Assembly (NCBI GenBank): GCA_009772965.1
Contig: WPAF01000001.1
Coordinates: 1-64,000 of the forward strand
Length of the DNA: 64,000 nt
Source of the DNA: Candidatus Saganbacteria bacterium
GTDB lineage: Bacteria; Margulisbacteria; WOR-1; XYC2-FULL-46-14; WPAF01
Direction: 5' to 3'
Part shown: positions 39,329-49,524 of the stretch, in pieces
How the letters are laid out: every line of letters starts with the position of its first letter
How positions within the stretch are numbered: position 1 is the first letter of the stretch
Program-made: the position numbers and the translations under genes
The notes under the pieces: model-generated
The model's input: only the letters and a program-made list of their open reading frames with translations
What the model was told of the DNA's origin: nothing
Database searches by the model: none

Positions 39329-40369
39329 TTAAAGCTCACAATTATTCCCCACATCATTTTTATCAACCATTGCCCAGCCATGATAATTATCCTCAAATAA
39401 TTTATTAATTTTTCTCGCCAGTGTTTTTAGCCTGCCCACGCCCCAAAGTTTTGGCAATACAAAAACACTTTTTTCCCTAAATAGATTATCAATTGTTTCG
39501 GCCTCCTTGTCAGAAAAAATTTTAGCAGCCTTAGCTTTTTGACAAAATAAAAGAACATAATCAGAATACCCAAACAATTGACATATTGATATCGCTTTTA
39601 AAACAAGCGCCTTCTTTTGCACCACATCCTTTATATTCGATTGCAGCAGATCAAGGTAGCTATCCACATCCCGCAAATAAAGGGCGTCGGCATGAATTAG
39701 CTGTCCTCTTTTAGACCCATCAAACCCTAAACCGGCCTTTCTTCTCCAAAAATACTTTTTAAGATCAAACAAATGAAACCCTTTGTCTCGCAGAAATTTA
39801 TCTACATCGCCAAATAACGGCTGATCTTTATACATTCGTAAAAACTCAACTTCTATCTCCAGACCAAAAACAGAACCATTTAAAGTTTCTTCTGCCCCTT
39901 GAAGAACATACAATGCGACCCCTTGAACATCAATTTTTATGAAATCAATCGATTTGATGCCTTTTGAAAAAAATACATTATCCAATTTATCCGCTTTTAT
40001 CGAACCTTTTTTCAATACATCGAACCTATCTGTTTCCGGAAATTCATCCAAAACGGCGCGATTTGGCTCAAGAATGGAGCACAAATTCCCATTTTTTGTA
40101 ATATATAGATCTAAATTATCTATAGGCTCTTTATAAAGAGCGACATCATAAATATTATAAGTGGGAGCTCCCTTTTTTGATGAAATGACCCGAAGCTTCT
40201 CGATCAATCTTTTATATTCCACTTTATCCGGCTCAAATCCTATTACTGATAAATACTTGCCGAATATTTCCCATTTTTTTTGAACCCCATCCCTAAACCC
40301 GATATCAACTAGATTAAGCGGATGTTCATTGAAATACTGTTTAAAAGAATCTTCCTTGCATAAAATCAT
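39329..40369 (-). CDS. FkbM-family methyltransferase-like protein
   Basis: LVDIGFRDGVQKKW...VIGFEPDK; IDFIKIDVQGVALYVLQGAEETL. ATG at 40369 gives an ATGA-type overlap. Confidence 0.72.
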   Translation of the reverse strand: MILCKEDSFKQYFNEHPLNLVDIGFRDGVQKKWEIFGKYLSVIGFEPDKVEYKRLIEKLRVISSKKGAPTYNIYDVALYKEPIDNLDLYITKNGNLCSILEPNRAVLDEFPETDRFDVLKKGSIKADKLDNVFFSKGIKSIDFIKIDVQGVALYVLQGAEETLNGSVFGLEIEVEFLRMYKDQPLFGDVDKFLRDKGFHLFDLKKYFWRRKAGLGFDGSKRGQLIHADALYLRDVDSYLDLLQSNIKDVVQKKALVLKAISICQLFGYSDYVLLFCQKAKAAKIFSDKEAETIDNLFREKSVFVLPKLWGVGRLKTLARKINKLFEDNYHGWAMVDKNDVGNNCEL

Positions 40370-42213
40370 CTCAATGCTCCTTGTATCTTTCCGTCTCCCC
40401 ACACCAATGAATATTTTGCATTTGCTTCCAATAATGCTTTTTCACGGTCAAATCCAGCATCAAACCCTTCCAAAATCCATCGAAGATAAACGCCCATGCG
40501 TTCACCAGCACGCCCATCCATAAAAGGATCCAATCTGTCTGAAAACGGCGACCAATCGCCCAAGTTAGGGATGCTCTCTTTGTCTTTTACATATTTTTTA
40601 AGCGCAACCAACATTCGATCTAGATCATCAAATATTATTTGCTCAAACCCCCACCGATAAAAATCATGCGAGCGCAAACAAGTCATATCACAAATAACAC
40701 CTCGGCACCCGGCAATTGCTGATTCAACCATTGCCGAATAACCTATACTTACAACCATATCGCTTACTGCAGCAGCATCTAATGGCATCCGGCCATATTC
40801 ATTCTCAAGATAAATGCATCTTCCTGTAGCTTTGGCTTTATTAAGAATTGGTAAAATTTGCGGCAAGCCATCCAAGATGAACGGCTTTTTTGATTTGATG
40901 ACTAAACCAATTTCCTTTTCCCTGATCAACCAATTTAAAAATGCAAGATAAAACCCATTCATCATTTCTGTTGAAATTGAATAATCGGGAGCATGAGATT
41001 CATCAAACAAAGCAAAAATAAATTTTACCCCTTTTGATTTCAGTTCGGTTCTTAGCTTTGCCGCCTCTTTAAATTTTCCCTTAAAAATATAATCATTGGG
41101 ATAACCGACAACTATTTTCACTTGAGGATTATAATCATCCTCTAAATATCTACTAGATAGTGCGTTCCATGTAAAATAGACATCGTTTGGATACTGTCCC
41201 TTAAAAAAAGATGCATTGTATAATTCTGAACGCTGTTTTCCTATTAAAAGCCCGCCTTGAAAAGGCGAGACATCAAAAGCTATGCTCTGAGCAAAATACT
41301 TAGGAGTCGCCTCTAACCCCACAAAATGAACTCTAATATTAAATTCTTTATAAAAGAGATGCCAATACCCCACTTCTCTTAAGAGCTGTTTACCAGTTTG
41401 ATAGAGCCATCTTTCGATTTCATTGCGGGGCTTAAACTTTAGTTTTTTAACAAATTTATCAAGCTCCTTTGAAGAAGGGCTCCAGAAAGGCGAATTCTTC
41501 CGATTCAAGGTATCTTGTTTTAAATATATCCATTTTATGCCTAAATTATCAAGAATATCCAAGCTTTCTTTAGCTAGCGACTCAGAATGCTCAAAATAAA
41601 CCAATATGCGTTTGGGGGCAATTCCGCTTTTTGAAAGCCAGACAATATCAGAATAACGATTAAGATCAAAGCCATCAAAATATTGAAGCGCAATCATTGC
41701 TTCCCCGATTCTATATTTCAAAAAATCTTTTTTCAAAATAATCCCATATAATTTACCTAAACAATGCTTTGCCAATGCCTTTGCCAATTCAATCATCCTG
41801 GATTTGAGCTCTATTTTAGGAAAATCTTTACAAAATACTAATTTTATATTATCGCCCGGCCATACCCTGACCAACAGATGGCTAAGTCCTGATTCTTTAA
41901 TTTTAACAACTTTTTGCTCGGGCGTTAAAGTTTGACCGTTTCGTAGGTTCCATCTAATTACACACAGATCACGCAATGCATAGTAAACATCACCCTGAAA
42001 ACTTTGAATTGTTTTCTGAAAATATGGTAATGTTTTCCTGCTATTTAATATTTTCTCCAATTGAATGTAACTTTGCTCATTTTTTATCATCTGTGATATT
42101 TTTAGGGAGATATCTACTAGAAGTTTTTCGATTTCATATCTCAGCGCTTCTCCGTTTTCACTTTTCATTTCCCCAAGATTATAATATAAAGCCATTCTCT
42201 TACTCCTTTTCAT
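40366..42213 (-). CDS. Large uncharacterised carbohydrate-locus protein; possible GT-B fold C-terminus
   Basis: DAAAVSDMVVSIGYSAMVESAIAGCRGVICDMT resembles the capsule/CDP-glycerol transferase-type donor site; N-terminus not recognised. Confidence 0.4.
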   Translation of the reverse strand: MKRSKRMALYYNLGEMKSENGEALRYEIEKLLVDISLKISQMIKNEQSYIQLEKILNSRKTLPYFQKTIQSFQGDVYYALRDLCVIRWNLRNGQTLTPEQKVVKIKESGLSHLLVRVWPGDNIKLVFCKDFPKIELKSRMIELAKALAKHCLGKLYGIILKKDFLKYRIGEAMIALQYFDGFDLNRYSDIVWLSKSGIAPKRILVYFEHSESLAKESLDILDNLGIKWIYLKQDTLNRKNSPFWSPSSKELDKFVKKLKFKPRNEIERWLYQTGKQLLREVGYWHLFYKEFNIRVHFVGLEATPKYFAQSIAFDVSPFQGGLLIGKQRSELYNASFFKGQYPNDVYFTWNALSSRYLEDDYNPQVKIVVGYPNDYIFKGKFKEAAKLRTELKSKGVKFIFALFDESHAPDYSISTEMMNGFYLAFLNWLIREKEIGLVIKSKKPFILDGLPQILPILNKAKATGRCIYLENEYGRMPLDAAAVSDMVVSIGYSAMVESAIAGCRGVICDMTCLRSHDFYRWGFEQIIFDDLDRMLVALKKYVKDKESIPNLGDWSPFSDRLDPFMDGRAGERMGVYLRWILEGFDAGFDREKALLEANAKYSLVWGDGKIQGALR

Positions 42214-42216
42214 TGT

Positions 42217-43368
42217 TCATGTTCTATGCAAACACATTTTCCCAATTACCCCACAAATACGTCCAATAATATTTTCTTCCATATGGGAATAGAGCGGCAA
42301 ACTGATCACACGATCGGTTATTTTTACAGTATTTGCCAATGATCTTCCATCGGTTTGAAGATGTTTAAAAGCTTTTTGGCCGTGCACAGGCGGATAAAAA
42401 TATTTTTTTACTGTTATATTTTCCGCAAGCAACGCGTCATGAAGTTTGTCCCTGCTCATCCCGAATTTATTTTCATCGATGTATATGGAGAAATCCTTGA
42501 ACGTGCTTCGATCGGCGGGAGCAACGCATTGAAACTCTATTCCTGGAATATTTGAAAGCGATTTCTTGTAAGATTTTACAAGATTATTCCTTCTTTGTAC
42601 GTTTTTTTCAAGCATTTTAAGTGTTTCAACACCCATCAAAGCGTTAAATTCACTCATTCTTGCATTAAATCCGGAAAACTCACAATCATAATCCCCTGAA
42701 TCGCCATAATTCCTTGCTATTTTCAATTTATCAGCCAACTCTTTGTTATTTGTCGCAACAATGCCGCCTTCTCCAGAAGTTAATAGCTTTGTAGGGCTTA
42801 AGCTAAAAGATTCCGCATCACCAAAACCACCGATATTCTTTTTCTTGCGTTTTGAGCCAAAAGCATGAGCTGCATCAAATATCAATCTCAAATTGTACTT
42901 CTTTGCGATTTTTTCAAGTTCTTCAACATTTGCGGGATTACCAAAAAGATGAACCCCAAGAATTGCTGAAGTATTAGGGGTTATCGCTTTTTCTACTTGA
43001 ATGGGATCAATGTTATAGGTTTTTGGATCACAATCGACAAAAACCGGCTTAAGCCCGTTCCAGACAACTGCATGAGCGGTGGCGTGAAAAGTGAAGCTTG
43101 GGAGAATCACCTCTCCATTCAGGTTTAATATTTTCATAATGAGCATTAAGCCGCTCGTACAACTGTTCAAAGCTACCGCATGCTTCACTTTGAGATATGA
43201 CGCTGCTTTTTCCTCGAATTCCTTTACCGTCGAAGCATTTGTTATCATCCGGCTGTCTACGATCTTCTTATATTTTTTAAACATAAGCCGCGGATCTGGA
43301 AGAGTGGGCAATGTGATCGGTACTGGCTTTTTGAACACTGTTTTTTTTCTTTCTTCACCTGCCATCAA
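42217..43368 (-). CDS. DegT/DnrJ/EryC1/StrS aminotransferase
   Basis: AVALNSCTSGLMLIMKI; EVILPSFTFHATAHAVVWNG; FDAAHAFGSKRK; FSLSPTKLLTSGEGGIVAT. Confidence 0.9.
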   Translation of the reverse strand: MMAGEERKKTVFKKPVPITLPTLPDPRLMFKKYKKIVDSRMITNASTVKEFEEKAASYLKVKHAVALNSCTSGLMLIMKILNLNGEVILPSFTFHATAHAVVWNGLKPVFVDCDPKTYNIDPIQVEKAITPNTSAILGVHLFGNPANVEELEKIAKKYNLRLIFDAAHAFGSKRKKKNIGGFGDAESFSLSPTKLLTSGEGGIVATNNKELADKLKIARNYGDSGDYDCEFSGFNARMSEFNALMGVETLKMLEKNVQRRNNLVKSYKKSLSNIPGIEFQCVAPADRSTFKDFSIYIDENKFGMSRDKLHDALLAENITVKKYFYPPVHGQKAFKHLQTDGRSLANTVKITDRVISLPLYSHMEENIIGRICGVIGKMCLHRT

Positions 43369-44744
43369 TTGACCTCCACATTATAATATTTAGGGTCGTT
43401 AATATTCGGAAATTCCTTGTCTTCTATCGCCTTCATTATCCTGATTATTGAATTCCTCAATTGCTTCACAGCTTTAAAGTTTAAAATCCTTTCGATCTTA
43501 TTGAAAGAAACAAAATAATTCCGCGAATCGTTCGCTTCGCCATTCATAACAAGTTCTGCATCCGGAACACAGTCCTTCACTGTTTGAGCAATCTCGACGA
43601 TCCGGCAATTTTGCTCCTCCGATCCGACATTGTAAGTTTGCCCTTTAATCTTTTTAAAAGGCGCCTGTAAAACTTTTACGTACGATTCCGCAGCGTCATC
43701 CACATTTAAAAGAGGCCTCCATTGTTTGCCGCCGCCATGAACAAATATCTTCTTATCGATCATGGCCGTCTTCGTCATCGTGTTCACCACAAGATCGAAC
43801 CTCATCCTGTGAGAATATCCGTATAAGGTGCTCATGCGCAGGATTGTCGGAGCAAAGTTTTCATCTTCTAGAGACAATATCCCTTCCTCCGCTTGGATTT
43901 TTGACCTAGCGTAAAGTGAGACTGGATTTAACGGGGATTTTTCCGTTAGTTTCTCGTCGCTCTCCATTGTCCCATAAACGCTGCAAGTAGAAGCATAAAC
44001 AAAACGGTTTATTTGATTGTACTTGCAAGCTTCCGCTAGTGCCCTATTCGCCAGAAAATTAGTTTCGATCGCATCTTCCGGCTTCAGTGTGCAGGCGGGA
44101 TCTCCCACTATCGCCGCCAAATTAACAACATGGTCAACCCCGTCGATCGCTTTAACCAGCGTGGAAATATTCCTCATGTCTCCTTCTATCAGCTCAAAAC
44201 CGTCTTGTTTGAGTATTTCTTCAATCGGATCTTTGCCGTACATTAAAATATCAAGGACTCTTACTTTAAATCCTTTCAAAAGGAGTTTTCTAGATAATAT
44301 CGATCCTAAATAGCCTGCTCCGCCAACTACAAGCACGCATTTCCCATTATTTTCCATTGGCTTAATAGACTTTGATTTATGCCCTATTGTTGTTGGAACC
44401 ATCTTTAACGGCCGATTTTTATTATCAAGAAGAAGAATGTAACGGCTATCGGGCATTTTCCTAAGCAGTTGTTTTATCTTTCTTTTGGTTATCGCATCAT
44501 TAAGTAAGTCTTTCTCTTCTAATACGATCGGATTTGTATTCAATATATCTTTTACGCTCTGTTTAATGTCTTTACCTTTAAGAATAGCTCTTCTAATATC
44601 ACTGTCGCTTACTGCGCCAGCAAGCTCCTCTTGTCCATTGATAACGTAAACGACCCTTGTGCCGGCATAGTCTATCATGCGCATTGCTTCTTTTATTGAT
44701 GCGTTCTCTGGCACTAAGTAATTTGAAAGCGACTTTGCTCCCAT
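43365..44744 (-). CDS. Fusion: N-terminal CBS-domain pair + C-terminal NAD-dependent epimerase
   Basis: aa 1-120 CBS-like (ASIKEAMRMIDYAGTRVVYVINGQEELAGAVSDSDIRRAILKG); from about aa 131 CVLVVGGAGYLGSILSRKLL, YASTCSVYG, YARSK. Confidence 0.85.
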   Translation of the reverse strand: MGAKSLSNYLVPENASIKEAMRMIDYAGTRVVYVINGQEELAGAVSDSDIRRAILKGKDIKQSVKDILNTNPIVLEEKDLLNDAITKRKIKQLLRKMPDSRYILLLDNKNRPLKMVPTTIGHKSKSIKPMENNGKCVLVVGGAGYLGSILSRKLLLKGFKVRVLDILMYGKDPIEEILKQDGFELIEGDMRNISTLVKAIDGVDHVVNLAAIVGDPACTLKPEDAIETNFLANRALAEACKYNQINRFVYASTCSVYGTMESDEKLTEKSPLNPVSLYARSKIQAEEGILSLEDENFAPTILRMSTLYGYSHRMRFDLVVNTMTKTAMIDKKIFVHGGGKQWRPLLNVDDAAESYVKVLQAPFKKIKGQTYNVGSEEQNCRIVEIAQTVKDCVPDAELVMNGEANDSRNYFVSFNKIERILNFKAVKQLRNSIIRIMKAIEDKEFPNINDPKYYNVEVN

Positions 44745-45367
44745 TATTTCCTCTCCTTAATGACTTTTGCCGGGACTCCTACAGCCGTAACATTGTCGGG
44801 AATATTCGAAATAACCGTAGCTCCAGCCCCGATCATGGCATTTTTGCCGATATTGACATTCTGGATTACCGACGCTCCGGTACCAATATAAGAATACTTT
44901 CCGACCGTGACCGTTCCGGCTAGGTGCGCACCCGGCCAGATCTGACAAAATTCTTTAAGCTGGCAGTCATGATCAACCGAAGCGCCGGTATTCACAACCA
45001 CTCCATTCTCCAGCCGGCTGCCGGAATTAATAACTGCCCCAGGCATTACCACAACCCCTTCACCGAGTGATGCAAAGCGCGACACGGTTGCCCGAGGATG
45101 GACGGCGGTGATGATTTTAACCCTCTGCTCTTTGGCCTGGCGAAAGACCCGTTCCCTAACAACATTATTGCCGATACCAAGTGCGATGGCTGGATCAGTT
45201 ATTTTTTTTAGTTGTTCCCACCCGCCGAGGACTTTATAACCAAGGACTATTTGCCCGATCTTCTTTTCATCTTCATCGAGGAAGCCGTTAACCAAAATAC
45301 CAGATTCCAATAGTATATCTAGCACGACTTTCCCGTGCCCGCCTGAGCCAAAAATCATGACGCTCAT
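44744..45367 (-). CDS. neuD: NeuD/PglD-family acyltransferase (left-handed beta-helix)
   Basis: MIFGSGGHGKVVLDILLESG; hexapeptide repeats GEGVVVMPGAVINSGSRLENGVVVNTGASVDHDCQL. Confidence 0.88.
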   Translation of the reverse strand: MSVMIFGSGGHGKVVLDILLESGILVNGFLDEDEKKIGQIVLGYKVLGGWEQLKKITDPAIALGIGNNVVRERVFRQAKEQRVKIITAVHPRATVSRFASLGEGVVVMPGAVINSGSRLENGVVVNTGASVDHDCQLKEFCQIWPGAHLAGTVTVGKYSYIGTGASVIQNVNIGKNAMIGAGATVISNIPDNVTAVGVPAKVIKERK

Positions 45368-47418
45368 TAATAGGTTATCCTTTTTCGCATCAATTTATTA
45401 TCTAGCTCAACCTTATAAAAAAACTGCTTTATATCCATCCACTCGCTCATTTTTCTTAAAGTGACATTTTTATTTTTATGATCATATTGCATTAATATTT
45501 TCTTCAAAGATCGTTCTTGTTCTTTTGGCAGAAAAAATCGGAACTTAAACCCTTCGGGACTATACAAATCTTCCAATCTTTTGTTGTATTTAGATTCTCT
45601 CCATTCAATAATATTATATTTGCATATCAAATACTTCTCTTTATTGATTTTATCCCAAGTCCCATTAAAATCAATTATGGAAGCGCTAAGAAAGTTTATA
45701 ATTTCTCGACAAGTTTCTCCCTTTAAATGAAACGGTGAGGAATAACTTAAGAATGTATTAAAGAGGTGCTCTTCAAATTCCCTTTTACATTCTATGAGTA
45801 TCTTAAAAATATATTTTCCATTCATTTTTCCACATAATAGCCCTTCTTTCAATAATTTAAAGTTTTCAGATTGGCTATAATGGTTTTGAAGGTTTTCTAT
45901 TGAATCAAACCACTCGCCTTTGGCTTCTTTAATAAATTCACGAAAGACAATGTTTGCTTTTTGCGGTATATTGTTGTTTTTGTCATCCGTCAATTTCAAG
46001 ATATAATTCAACGGATTGACCCCTAAACTCTTTACATATTTTAATAAATCATAATAGAATCTGTAGTTCCATAAAAATTGAATTAACCAATGTACAGGCC
46101 TAAAAGACAGTAGTTCATCTTGGGTCATGGTATCAGTTGAAAGAATCCCTTCTTCAGCTTCAAATGATAATATATCATTGTACTTCCCGAAAGAACTATC
46201 AATCAGTCTAAATTTAGTCTTGCACTTAAATTTACCATTTTCCTTAAAGGATGAGAGTTCCGTCCCATCTAGCACCAAGCCGTTATAACAAACAATATAA
46301 GATACATCCCAATCAAACAATTTTTTCAATGTTTCAATATGGCTGTTTCTTGTCTCCCCCGGCATCCCTAAGATAATTTCTGTCCCGGAAATAGCGCCCA
46401 AATCATTTACTTTTTTGACAATATCTTTAAAAATGGAAATGCTAATATTTTTTCTTTTAACATTTTGCAAAACAATATCATCTAAGGACTGCAATGAAAC
46501 TGCCAAATTTATATTTTTTAATATCTTTGCTATTTCAAATATTTTGGGCTGATTTTTTGCTAAATTAGAACTGCACTTTTGTGGATATCCCGTTTTCTCT
46601 GACAAATTCGTAATATATTTTGCAATTTCTAAATCTCTTTCAGCAATGCCAAAATTACTATCTGCTAAATTTAACAAATTTGTATGCTTTACATGTTCTG
46701 CAATATATTTCAATTCGGCCTTAACTCTTTCCAAACTAAAATAATGCATCTGACGATAAGAAGAAAGCCCCTGCGCACAAAATGTGCATTGATAAGGACA
46801 ACCCCGATTTGTCTCAACAAGAGGTATCAACTTGGTATCAAAGAACTCATCTAAAATGCCGGTCAAGTAGGGCGAAGGAATGTCGTCTAATTTACTAATT
46901 CTCTCTAATCGCTTTCCGATAGCAACTATATTTTGCGCTTCATCATAAAAAAACATGCCATCGATCGGGCCGTTTTTTAGCTCTTTTATATCCCTCCCCG
47001 CGTTAATGTATAATCCCAACAAATCAATAAAGGGTTTTTCGCCCTGGAAGGGCAAATAAAAATCAACTGTTTTATGGGTAATAAAAAACCTCTCCACTCC
47101 TTTTGTTGTATAATTAATATTTGGGCCCCCAAATATTACCAATGTCCTCTTATAAATAGCTTTGATAAAATCTGCCAACTTACCATTCAAATCTGCATTC
47201 CATGTGTAATTACTAAACCCAACTATATCAGGAACAACTTTTTTAAATTGATCAATAAAATCTTGTGGATATTTAAATAACTTAATCTCTGTTTCATTAG
47301 GAAAATATTTTTTTGCATAGGCAGCTAAATAAGCAATATTCAGTGGGAACATATAAGATCCTGCCCCCAAATAATTATGCACCATATCACATAAATATAT
47401 TTTCATTTTCTTTCCCAT
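45367..47418 (-). CDS. B12-binding-domain-like radical SAM protein (second)
   Basis: ETNRGCPYQCTFCAQG (CxxxCxxC); N-terminal FPLNIAYLAAYAKKYFP...IVGFSNYTWN; long uncharacterised C-terminus. Confidence 0.85.
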   Translation of the reverse strand: MGKKMKIYLCDMVHNYLGAGSYMFPLNIAYLAAYAKKYFPNETEIKLFKYPQDFIDQFKKVVPDIVGFSNYTWNADLNGKLADFIKAIYKRTLVIFGGPNINYTTKGVERFFITHKTVDFYLPFQGEKPFIDLLGLYINAGRDIKELKNGPIDGMFFYDEAQNIVAIGKRLERISKLDDIPSPYLTGILDEFFDTKLIPLVETNRGCPYQCTFCAQGLSSYRQMHYFSLERVKAELKYIAEHVKHTNLLNLADSNFGIAERDLEIAKYITNLSEKTGYPQKCSSNLAKNQPKIFEIAKILKNINLAVSLQSLDDIVLQNVKRKNISISIFKDIVKKVNDLGAISGTEIILGMPGETRNSHIETLKKLFDWDVSYIVCYNGLVLDGTELSSFKENGKFKCKTKFRLIDSSFGKYNDILSFEAEEGILSTDTMTQDELLSFRPVHWLIQFLWNYRFYYDLLKYVKSLGVNPLNYILKLTDDKNNNIPQKANIVFREFIKEAKGEWFDSIENLQNHYSQSENFKLLKEGLLCGKMNGKYIFKILIECKREFEEHLFNTFLSYSSPFHLKGETCREIINFLSASIIDFNGTWDKINKEKYLICKYNIIEWRESKYNKRLEDLYSPEGFKFRFFLPKEQERSLKKILMQYDHKNKNVTLRKMSEWMDIKQFFYKVELDNKLMRKRITY

Positions 47419-47425
47419 ATTACGG

Positions 47426-48064
47426 CTATTCCCTTTCTTTAATTCGTTTTAACAACACTTGTTCTGCCAGCCAAAAATCGAATGGATCATCAATTTCCAC
47501 ATTTTGTTCTCGTGAAATAACCATCCTTTCGGCTTTTTCGCCAATAAGTTTTCCTTGTCTGACAAGCTTTGCTGTCAATATAAGCACATTCCCATCATCA
47601 TAAAAAAAACCTTTTCTCTTCTGTCTGTTCTCGAAATACGTGCCATATTCTTCATACATGCAAATAAATCCAGTTGCTAAACTTTCTGCTCCCTTTTCCT
47701 CAAAACGCTTAATACACTCATCGATTAATCCTTCGTCTTTAATTGGGGCATTTGGTTGCAAAATAACTACTACTTTGGCATTAATTACAGCCAAAGCATG
47801 CTGAATGACGGAAATGCCACTAGCAGTATCGGTCGCCAGTTCGGGCGGACGGTCAATAACTTCTGCATCGCAGGATCTTGCAAACTCTGCAATTTCTTTG
47901 TCTTCGGTTGAGACAACAAAACGATCCAGCAACTTTGACTTCTTTGCCGCTTCAATTGTCCAGGCGATCAGCGGTTTACCCGCAATCATTCTAATATTTT
48001 TCCGCGGCACACCTTTGCTTCCTCCACGCGCCGGGATGATCCCAAGATACTTTGTTTTTTTCAT
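47426..48064 (-). CDS. neuA: Acylneuraminate cytidylyltransferase family (CMP-nonulosonate synthetase)
   Basis: LGIIPARGGSKGVPRKNIRMIAGKPLIAWTIEAA; FVVSTEDKEIAEFA; RPPELATDTASGISVIQHAL; VVILQPNAPIK. Confidence 0.87.
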   Translation of the reverse strand: MKKTKYLGIIPARGGSKGVPRKNIRMIAGKPLIAWTIEAAKKSKLLDRFVVSTEDKEIAEFARSCDAEVIDRPPELATDTASGISVIQHALAVINAKVVVILQPNAPIKDEGLIDECIKRFEEKGAESLATGFICMYEEYGTYFENRQKRKGFFYDDGNVLILTAKLVRQGKLIGEKAERMVISREQNVEIDDPFDFWLAEQVLLKRIKERE

Positions 48065-48074
48065 ACAGTTCCTC

Positions 48075-48821
48075 TTAATAGATCGTCCAACCGCCATCAA
48101 TTAAGATATTTTGGCCGGTAATATAATTTGATTTGTCGCTTATCAGAAACCTAACAAGCTCCGCTACTTCGCTCGAAGAAACCATCCGGCCTAAGGGGGT
48201 TCGACTGCTGTAAACTTCTGCAAACTTTGATCCACCTTTTTGTGAATCACACAATCCCCCCGGCGAAACAGCATTACATCTGATATTGTACTGTCCATAG
48301 CGTGCCGCGATCCATTTGCAAAAGTGAATTATACCAGCCTTGGCTACCGCGTAAACTAAGGGTGAGGTGATTTTTGTTCCTTCGTAAATAGCAAAAGTCG
48401 GAGCCACCACTCCTTGAATAGAACCAATATTAATGATACTGCCACGTTTTCTCTTTTTCATGAGTGGAATAACCGCTTTGGTCAATAGAAAGCTACCAAG
48501 CAAATTAACTTCCAGCACTCTTTTGAATGTTTCTGATGAGTAGTTTTCAAGCTCTTCGGCAAAACCCGGAGGTTGACAAGAAGCGTTATTAATCAAACCG
48601 TAAACCGTCATTCCACGATTTTTAAATAATTTCCCCAATTCTGCCACTTGTTTTTCATCGGTAATATCGCATTGGAAAAATTGGCCGTGGCAATCTTTGC
48701 CGGCGGGCTCCTGCTTATCAATCACCACTATCTCGTACCCATCTTCTTCCAGAATCTTAGCGTAACTTTGACCCAACACTCCTACCCCCCCTGAAATCAA
48801 CACTGTTTCCTTTATGGTCAT
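48075..48821 (-). CDS. Short-chain dehydrogenase/reductase
   Basis: LISGGVGVLGQSYA; LINNASCQPPG; YAVAKAGIIHFCKWIAARYG; NYITGQNILIDGGWTIY. Confidence 0.87.
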   Translation of the reverse strand: MTIKETVLISGGVGVLGQSYAKILEEDGYEIVVIDKQEPAGKDCHGQFFQCDITDEKQVAELGKLFKNRGMTVYGLINNASCQPPGFAEELENYSSETFKRVLEVNLLGSFLLTKAVIPLMKKRKRGSIINIGSIQGVVAPTFAIYEGTKITSPLVYAVAKAGIIHFCKWIAARYGQYNIRCNAVSPGGLCDSQKGGSKFAEVYSSRTPLGRMVSSSEVAELVRFLISDKSNYITGQNILIDGGWTIY

Positions 48822-48830
48822 AAAAGCCTC

Positions 48831-49478
48831 CTATGATTTTGTCGCATATATAATGAAAAAGGTTCGTATTACACCGTCTAGAAACTGGGGCATGCTGTCA
48901 GTAAATTCATCACGACAAACCCGCACCTTGAAACCTCTTTGATTTAAATAACTTAGAACATTTTTAAAAGAATATTGATTGTAATATTTCTTATGTGTCT
49001 TTTCATATTGCGATATCGGCGAAGAAATACTATAAATCTCTTCTCTTTCTCCTAGAAATGTCCGCAATAAAATATGGTGTCTAGCGGCATCGGTCAAATG
49101 TTTTAATGTGGGCATTAAGCCGGAACAGTGTTCAAGTGTCGCACTACATATCACTATGTCAGCTATCTTCGGAGAAGCTGACATGGCGGTATCATGTTGA
49201 ATAAAATTTACTTGTGGATTATCTCGAAAATATTCTGAAGCAATTCTAATATATTCTTCTTCTATGTCCAAACCGGTATACGTTATACCGGAATTTTTAA
49301 AGCTATTATATGCATATCCTGTTGCACAACCAATATCCAACATACTGCTTCCAGGTTTTAAACGCTCCTGTAAAATTTCCCGGAATTGTTTTAAAAATGC
49401 GCGCTCTGGATATTCCCCTTTTAAACGCTTAATCAAATCTTCAGTATAATCTTGCCCGGTTATCTCTTTGAAACCCAT
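48831..49478 (-). CDS. Class I SAM-dependent methyltransferase
   Basis: SMLDIGCATGYAYNSFKNSGITYTGLDIEEEYI; IVICSATLEHCSGL. Confidence 0.8.
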   Translation of the reverse strand: MGFKEITGQDYTEDLIKRLKGEYPERAFLKQFREILQERLKPGSSMLDIGCATGYAYNSFKNSGITYTGLDIEEEYIRIASEYFRDNPQVNFIQHDTAMSASPKIADIVICSATLEHCSGLMPTLKHLTDAARHHILLRTFLGEREEIYSISSPISQYEKTHKKYYNQYSFKNVLSYLNQRGFKVRVCRDEFTDSMPQFLDGVIRTFFIIYATKS

Positions 49479-49494
49479 AATTACACCTCCCTCT

Positions 49495-49524
49495 TGAAAT
49501 CAATACCGTTTCCTTCGTAGTCAT
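49495..49524 (-). pseudogene. Relic of an SDR gene start (MTTKETVLIS...), homologous to the start of the SDR at 48075-48821
   Basis: ATGACTACGAAGGAAACGGTATTGATTTCA vs ATGACCATAAAGGAAACAGTGTTGATTTCA (48821-48792): 25/30 identical by hand alignment; RBS-like AGGGGG/AGGAGG also shared. Confidence 0.6.
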
